Shown here: one piece after another, positions 7,448 to 10,931 of the stretch
Layout of the letters: every line of letters begins with the position of its first letter
Numbering within the stretch: position 1 is the first letter of the stretch
DNA from: Peptoniphilaceae bacterium
GTDB taxonomy: Bacteria > Bacillota > Clostridia > Tissierellales > Peptoniphilaceae
Assembly: GCA_902363535.1 (NCBI GenBank)
Contig: CABJAE010000024.1
Coordinates: forward strand, 1-10,931
Direction of reading: 5' to 3'
DNA: 10,931 nt
Notes under the pieces: generated by a model
Databases searched by the model: none
The model's input: the letters and a program-made list of their open reading frames with translations, nothing else
What the model was told of the DNA's origin: nothing
Made by a program: the position numbers and the translations under genes

Positions 7448-7864
7448 ATGGACAAAAAAGAATATTTCCTTTATGTCAAAGGAAAAGCCGTACCTGTAAG
7501 TGAAGAAGTCTACAAAGCCTATTGGAAGATAACAGAGCATGAAAAGTATCTCCAAAGAAAAGATTGGAAGCATAATGTTATACCATTTTCAGCACTGGAT
7601 CATGATGGACACTTTGTAGATAACATCATAGATGAAAAAATAGACTTAGAAAAAATTGTAGAAGTAAAAATGCAAATTGAAGAACTTCATAGAGCATTAA
7701 ATACTCTCACAAAAGAAGAAAGAGAGTTAATGGAAGCCATCTTCTACAAAGAAGAAAGTCTAAGGTCAATCAGCAGAAGAGAGAAAGTTACACATCAAGC
7801 AATCAGTGGGAGGAGGGATAGGATTTTAGAAAAACTGAAAAAAATTTTAGAAGATAAAATCTAA
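7448..7864 (+). CDS. Sigma-70 region 4-like helix-turn-helix protein of a mobile element
   Basis: A 138-residue protein. The C-terminal part (about 77-135) looks like sigma-70 region 4: ALNTLTKEERELMEAIFYKE, then a helix-turn-helix (SLRSISRREKVTHQAISGRR) and a basic amphipathic end. The N-terminal part (YFLYVKGKAVPVSEEVYKAY) is of the kind seen in short sigma-like proteins of conjugative and mobilizable elements. No sigma region 2 is recognisable, so it is unlikely to be a full sigma factor. It more likely acts as a DNA-binding regulator of element genes. AAAAGGAGGA (7431-7440) precedes the ATG at good spacing. No convincing promoter is seen between the upstream terminator and this gene. It heads the backbone module and ends 84 bp before the DUF3847-like gene. 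Confidence 0.78.
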   Translation: MDKKEYFLYVKGKAVPVSEEVYKAYWKITEHEKYLQRKDWKHNVIPFSALDHDGHFVDNIIDEKIDLEKIVEVKMQIEELHRALNTLTKEERELMEAIFYKEESLRSISRREKVTHQAISGRRDRILEKLKKILEDKI

Positions 7865-7871
7865 AAACTTG

Positions 7872-7911
7872 GAAAGGTTAAGTGTCAAAAAAAGGTGCTT
7901 AACCTTTCTTT
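7872..7911 (+). terminator. Terminator/attenuator hairpin between sigma-like and DUF3847-like genes
   Basis: GAAAGGTTAAG (7872-7882) pairs perfectly with CTTAACCTTTC (7898-7908). Four further pairs, mostly G-T wobbles (7883-7886 with 7894-7897), close a loop of seven A. The right arm ends in a T-rich tract (TTTCTTTA). It is a plausible intrinsic terminator or attenuator placed inside the operon. Confidence 0.65.
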
Positions 7912-7948
7912 ATGGAAACAAGCAGATACCAAAACGGAGGAATTAAAA

Positions 7949-8278
7949 ATGAAGAAAGAAAACACATTACAGGAAGTACAGGAACAAATTTTTGAACTTC
8001 AGGAAGAAAGAGAAAAGTGCGATGTAAAGCTGAAACAATTACAAAATCAAGGCAAGAAATTAGAAAAACTTGCAAATGAAAAAGAACGAAAAAGAAGAAA
8101 TCACAGGCTTATACAAAGAGGCTTGATAGTAGAAAGAGTAATTAAAAATCCTCTAATATTTACCAATGAGGAGATAGAAAAGCTGTTAAACATCTCTACT
8201 CACACAGAAGAATACAGACAAGCCTATGAAGAAATGATAAATGGGAAAGATATGGAAGATAAAACAGACATCGAGTAG
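7949..8278 (+). CDS. DUF3847-like small coiled-coil protein next to the relaxase
   Basis: A 109-residue, highly charged protein. Residues 1-55 form a predicted coiled coil (QEVQEQIFELQEEREKCDVK and on, with heptad-spaced hydrophobics). A basic patch KERKRRNHRLIQRG and a short C-terminal helical region follow. Small proteins of this kind (DUF3847) commonly sit directly upstream of MobA/MobL relaxases in Firmicutes elements; I infer a relaxosome accessory or DNA-binding role. The start is set at ATG 7949, about 9 nt after CGGAGG. An in-frame GTG at 7895 lies inside the upstream hairpin without a good ribosome site and would add an unlikely 18 residues. The oriT region follows immediately downstream. 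Confidence 0.72.
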   Translation: MKKENTLQEVQEQIFELQEEREKCDVKLKQLQNQGKKLEKLANEKERKRRNHRLIQRGLIVERVIKNPLIFTNEEIEKLLNISTHTEEYRQAYEEMINGKDMEDKTDIE

Positions 8279-8286
8279 ACAGAATA

Positions 8287-8303
8287 AAAAAACTTAGTTT
8301 TTT
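8287..8303. terminator. AT-rich palindrome after the DUF3847-like gene
   Basis: AAAAAACT (8287-8294), a single T and AGTTTTTT (8296-8303) form a perfect 17-nt palindrome 8 nt after the stop codon. The trailing six T resemble a weak, possibly bidirectional intrinsic terminator. Its low GC makes efficient termination uncertain. Confidence 0.4.
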
Positions 8304-8305
8304 CA

Positions 8306-8389
8306 GAAGCTCCCTGCAAGGGCAAAAAGCTTCGCAGAACGCAAAGCACCCTTTAGGGTGTATAATTGCGCCCTTAGAAAATCTAAGGG
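8306..8389 (+). other. oriT: Origin of transfer (oriT), MOBQ type with RSF1010/pSK41-like nic core
   Basis: Directly upstream of the relaxase gene lie three hairpins around a conserved core. Hairpin A: GAAGCT+CCCT (8306-8315) pairs with AGGG+AGCTTC (8319-8322, 8328-8333), with a 5-nt bulge. An alternative stem GCTTCGC/GCAAAGC (8329-8335/8341-8347) overlaps it. Hairpin B: CACCC/GGGTG (8347-8351/8356-8360). The core TAATTGCGCCCTTAG (8363-8377) follows. It matches the MOBQ nic consensus TAA-x-TGCG/CCCT, so the predicted nick is between G8370 and C8371, 10 nt after hairpin B. Hairpin C: CCCTTAGA (8371-8378) with TCTAAGGG (8382-8389) begins exactly at the nick. Hairpin, spacing and core match known MOBQ origins; the nick position is by analogy. 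Confidence 0.85.
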
Positions 8390-8437
8390 ATTTTAGCAAG
8401 TCTTTGAAAATCCAAAACTTAATAAAAATATACGGAT

Positions 8438-8482
8438 AAAGCAGATAGGAAAAGATACAAAAAATAACCTGTCTGCTTTTTT
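8438..8482 (+). terminator. Intrinsic terminator between oriT and the relaxase gene
   Basis: AAAGCAGATAGG (8438-8449) pairs with CCTGTCTGCTTT (8468-8479) over 12 bp with one G-T wobble and an 18-nt loop, followed by T-rich sequence (T8477-8482, then CTTT). It lies 42 nt upstream of the relaxase start and should reduce read-through into that gene, or act as an attenuator. No strong promoter is visible between it and the relaxase. Confidence 0.7.
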
Positions 8483-8524
8483 CTTTACCTGAAAACAAAC
8501 AATAAACGAAAGGAGCTTATGAAG

Positions 8525-10177
8525 ATGGCAGAAACATTTCACTTTAATATTTCCATGATAAGCAGAGGAAAAAGTAAATCGGCAGTTGCAAGTGCAGCAT
8601 ATATCTCTTGTGAGAAAATCAAAAATGAATGGGACGGAGAAGTTCATGACTATCATAATAAAAAAGGACTTTTACATTCAGAAATCTTCTTGCCGGAGAA
8701 TGTCCCCATAGCATTAAAAGATAGAACTACTTTATGGAATAGCATTGAACTAAATGAGAAAGCAAGCAATGCACAGCTTGCAAGAAACTTCATTATCGCC
8801 TTACCGAAAGAATTATCTTTTGAAGAAAACAAGAAACTCATTACCGACTTTATACAGGAAAATTTTGTATCAAAAGGAATGATAGCAGACCTTGCTATTC
8901 ATGATGGAAATGATGAAGAAAATAACAATATCCATGCTCATATTATGACTACCCTTAGACCAATCAATGAAAAAGGAGAGTGGCAGGCAAAAAGCAAAAA
9001 AGAATATGTTCTTGATGAAAACGGAGAAAAGATAAAATTAAAAAGCGGTAACTACAAAACAAGAAAAGTAGAGCTGACGGACTGGAACGATAAAGGCAAC
9101 GCAGAGAAATGGAGAGAGAATTTTGCAAGCCTTTGTAATCAGTATTTAGAAAAAAATCATCAGGAAAAGAGAGTGGATCATCGCTCCTACAAAAGACAAG
9201 GGATAGAAGAAATCCCAACCATTCATTTAGGAGCAAGTGCCAGTGCCTTAGAGAAAAAAGGAATAGAAACCGACAAAGGAAACATCAACAGAGAAATCAA
9301 AAAGCATAATTCCTTAGTAAAAGCCATCAAGAACAAGATAAAAGAAATCACCTATTGGATAGACTCTTTACTTGGAAATCTGCAAGCAAAATACGATGAG
9401 TATAAACAGACCAAGAAAGATGAACTTGAGAATAAAGCGGAACTCTTTAACCTCTATGAATATATTTCTATCTACAACGAGATACAGGGAGAAAAAATAA
9501 AAAATCTATCCTACTATGGACAGATAAAAAAGGGAAATGTAGACCTAAAGAGATTTGTAAAAGCAATCTACTATTTGAAAGATAATCATCTTCAAACAAT
9601 AGCAGACTTACAAGGAAAAGTCTTTGAACTTGCAAAACAAAGTAAAAAGATAAGTGGTGATATTCAAGAAAAAACACAAAGAATAAAAGACTTAAATCGT
9701 TGCTTTATTTGTGCAGACATCATCAAAGAAAATAAGGCGGTATATCAGGAATATAAAGATAAAACTTTTCTTAAAGATAAATTTTACAATTCACATAAAG
9801 ATGAAATTGAAAATTACAAAAAAGCAAGAAAGACTATAGAAAAATTTACTGGAACATCAGCTATAAAGTCGAGTGATTGGCAGAAAGGAATATCAAGCCT
9901 TGAAAGTCAGATACAAGACTTAACCAAAAATAAAGCTAAAGTACAAGATGAATTTAAGCAGATAGACCATATCAAATATGCAGTAAAGATTGTCAATGAT
10001 GAGTATGGAATAGATTTATCCATAGAGATAGACAAGGCAATTAAGAGAGGAGATAAACCAAGTGTAATTGCACAACTGAAAAAATTCCAAGAGCAAGAGG
10101 AAATAAAGGGGCAGTACAAACAAAAAGCCAAGGAAAAGGCTAAAGAAAATTATAAAAATAAAGGGGAGGAAAGATAA
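8525..10177 (+). CDS. MobA/MobL-family (MOBQ) relaxase
   Basis: A 550-residue conjugative relaxase that nicks oriT and stays bound to the 5' end for transfer. The N-terminal domain shows the family motifs: GKSKSAVASAAYIS with the likely catalytic tyrosine Y26, and the metal-binding motif IHDGN...NNNIHAHIM with H126, H137 and H139. VDHRSYKRQGIEEIPTIHLG (217-236) and the KKGIETDKGNINREI segment (245-259) are also typical of the family. The C-terminal half (about 260-550) is a long charged coiled-coil-like region with no recognised primase or helicase domain. The start chosen is ATG 8525, 9 nt after AAAGGAG (8509-8515); ATG 8519 is only 3 nt from it and would add two residues. The predicted oriT lies 136 bp upstream. 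No coupling protein is in the window, so transfer probably needs helper functions. Confidence 0.93.
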   Translation: MAETFHFNISMISRGKSKSAVASAAYISCEKIKNEWDGEVHDYHNKKGLLHSEIFLPENVPIALKDRTTLWNSIELNEKASNAQLARNFIIALPKELSFEENKKLITDFIQENFVSKGMIADLAIHDGNDEENNNIHAHIMTTLRPINEKGEWQAKSKKEYVLDENGEKIKLKSGNYKTRKVELTDWNDKGNAEKWRENFASLCNQYLEKNHQEKRVDHRSYKRQGIEEIPTIHLGASASALEKKGIETDKGNINREIKKHNSLVKAIKNKIKEITYWIDSLLGNLQAKYDEYKQTKKDELENKAELFNLYEYISIYNEIQGEKIKNLSYYGQIKKGNVDLKRFVKAIYYLKDNHLQTIADLQGKVFELAKQSKKISGDIQEKTQRIKDLNRCFICADIIKENKAVYQEYKDKTFLKDKFYNSHKDEIENYKKARKTIEKFTGTSAIKSSDWQKGISSLESQIQDLTKNKAKVQDEFKQIDHIKYAVKIVNDEYGIDLSIEIDKAIKRGDKPSVIAQLKKFQEQEEIKGQYKQKAKEKAKENYKNKGEER

Positions 10178-10179
10178 AA

Positions 10180-10931
10180 ATGGCAGACAACAGAAGATAC
10201 TATTGGTTAAAATTGAAAGAAGATTTTTTTACAGATAAGAGAATCAAAAGGCTAAGAAAAATATCAGGAGGAGATACATATACAATCATTTACCTCAAAT
10301 TGCTTTTACTTAGCTTAAAAGATAGTGGGAAGCTGTATTATGACGGAGTAGAAACAGACTTTATCAAGGAGCTTGCATTAACGATTGATGAAACGGAAGA
10401 TGATGTAATGGTTACAGTAAATTATCTTGTAGCACAAGGATTGATGGAGATAATCACAGAAAATGACGAGTATTTTTTAACAGAAATCCCAAGTCTTATA
10501 GGTTCAGAAACAGCGTCTACAAGGCGTTCGAGGAAATCAAGAGGACAAAAAGTGTTGCAATGCAACACTGATGCAACACCTTGCAACCTTTTGCAACAAA
10601 ACTGCAACGTAGATATAGAGATAGATAAAGAGATAGATATAGAATTAGAAAAAGAGGGGGAGAAAGAAAAAATATCCCCCTCCCTTTATGGAGAATATAA
10701 AAAAGTTTCTTTAACTGATGAAGAATATGGAAAATTAAAGGATAAAATGCAAGGTCATAGGGAAGAAATGATAGAGAAGCTGTCAACCTATATGCAAAGC
10801 ACGGGAAGAAACTATAAAGATCATTATGCGACCTTAATTCATTGGTATGAACAAGATAAAGGGAAATTAAAGGAGTGTAGTAAATCAACAGTATATACCC
10901 TTGAAGATTATGACAAGGGAGAACATTTATA
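10180..10931 (+). CDS. Replication initiator with phage replisome organizer N-terminal domain (partial, 3' end beyond window)
   Basis: The frame runs from ATG 10180 to the window edge, giving 250 residues without a stop. The N-terminal about 110 residues (RRYYWLKLKEDFFTDKRIKR, then the TYTIIYLKLLLLSLKDSGKL segment) resemble the winged-helix N-terminal domain of phage replisome organizers, which bind origin iterons and help recruit the helicase. A variable low-complexity linker follows (about 115-165, rich in C, N, Q, then D/E/I/K). A helical segment after it (TDEEYGKLKDKMQGHREEMI) may belong to the helicase-loading part. GGGGAGGA (10163-10170) supplies the ribosome site. The gene begins 2 nt after the relaxase stop, so the two are co-expressed. 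The linker's DNA contains phased iterons, so the origin probably lies inside this gene. Confidence 0.85.
   Translation, partial: MADNRRYYWLKLKEDFFTDKRIKRLRKISGGDTYTIIYLKLLLLSLKDSGKLYYDGVETDFIKELALTIDETEDDVMVTVNYLVAQGLMEIITENDEYFLTEIPSLIGSETASTRRSRKSRGQKVLQCNTDATPCNLLQQNCNVDIEIDKEIDIELEKEGEKEKISPSLYGEYKKVSLTDEEYGKLKDKMQGHREEMIEKLSTYMQSTGRNYKDHYATLIHWYEQDKGKLKECSKSTVYTLEDYDKGEHL
10551..10608 (+). repeat. Helically phased iterons inside the initiator gene (candidate replication origin)
   Basis: TGCAAC occurs at 10561, 10572, 10582, 10592 and 10603, with start-to-start spacing of 11, 10, 10 and 11 bp, i.e. one helical turn. The first copy is the right arm of a perfect palindrome AGTGTTGCA-A-TGCAACACT (10551-10569), so a sixth site lies on the minus strand. 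The array encodes residues of the variable linker. A purine/AT-rich tract follows (10609-10652), including a 12-bp tandem repeat of GAGATAGAT-type units (10618-10641) that could serve as an unwinding element. The layout parallels lambda-type origins, which sit inside the O initiator gene. Confidence 0.7.
10654..10682. repeat. G/C-rich inverted repeat next to the iterons
   Basis: GAGGGGGA (10654-10661) and TCCCCCTC (10675-10682) form a perfect 8-bp stem with a 13-nt A-rich loop. It is inside the initiator gene, just after the AT-rich tract. It is the most G/C-rich structure in this AT-rich region. It may bound the unwinding region or be fortuitous coding sequence. Confidence 0.5.

Noticed and set aside
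7895..7948. GTG 7895 as start of the DUF3847-like gene
   Set aside because: This start is buried in the right arm of an 11-bp hairpin and lacks a ribosome site at proper spacing; ATG 7949 has CGGAGG upstream.
10551..10608. CRISPR array
   Set aside because: The repeats are 6 bp at about 10.5-bp spacing within a coding frame, far too short for CRISPR repeats and spacers; iterons fit better.
10517..10888. Antisense open frame of 123 codons opposite the initiator gene
   Set aside because: Its low-complexity leucine/serine/tyrosine runs are the complement of the repeats in the initiator's linker; no ribosome site or domain supports it.
1..10931. Insertion sequence or integrase/recombinase gene
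   Set aside because: No transposase or tyrosine/serine recombinase motifs were seen in any substantial open frame. The integration gene, if present, lies outside the window.

Overview
The window comes from a low-GC Gram-positive bacterium (Bacillota). The evidence is AT-rich DNA, strong GGAGG-type ribosome sites, AT-ending codons, Gram-positive ECF transporter genes and a Firmicutes-type mobilization module. The genus cannot be fixed from sequence alone; an anaerobic cocci/clostridial or streptococcal host would fit.

Layout: (1) 1-240: the 3' end of an unidentified lysine-rich gene, a tandem 20-bp duplication across its stop codon, and a strong extended -10 promoter. (2) 240-7191: a cargo operon, all on the + strand. 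A TetR-family regulator (CTG start) ends at a terminator. A second promoter, overlapped by a 9+9 bp inverted repeat, then drives five tightly packed genes: an MptD/Trep_Strep-type ECF S-component, EcfT, a double-domain EcfA ATPase, and two half ABC transporters of the YbtP/YbtQ (IrtA/IrtB) type. (3) 7192-7447: a 30-codon ORF and a strong terminator-like hairpin. (4) 7448-10931: an integrative/mobilizable element backbone. It has a sigma-70 region 4-like protein, a DUF3847-like small protein, a structured oriT with an RSF1010/pSK41-type nic core, a MobA/MobL (MOBQ) relaxase, and a phage-replisome-organizer-type replication initiator cut by the window edge. The initiator gene contains helically phased iterons, so it probably carries its own origin.

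How the parts work together: the cargo looks like an uptake system for a metal chelate or a similar small molecule. The ECF module and the YbtPQ-like pair would share one substrate class under local TetR control. No siderophore synthesis genes are visible. The right half supplies transfer (oriT plus relaxase) and replication (initiator plus intragenic origin). No coupling protein or mating-pair genes are in view, so the element is either mobilizable in trans or its conjugation genes lie outside the window. Substrate, host and element boundaries are inference.
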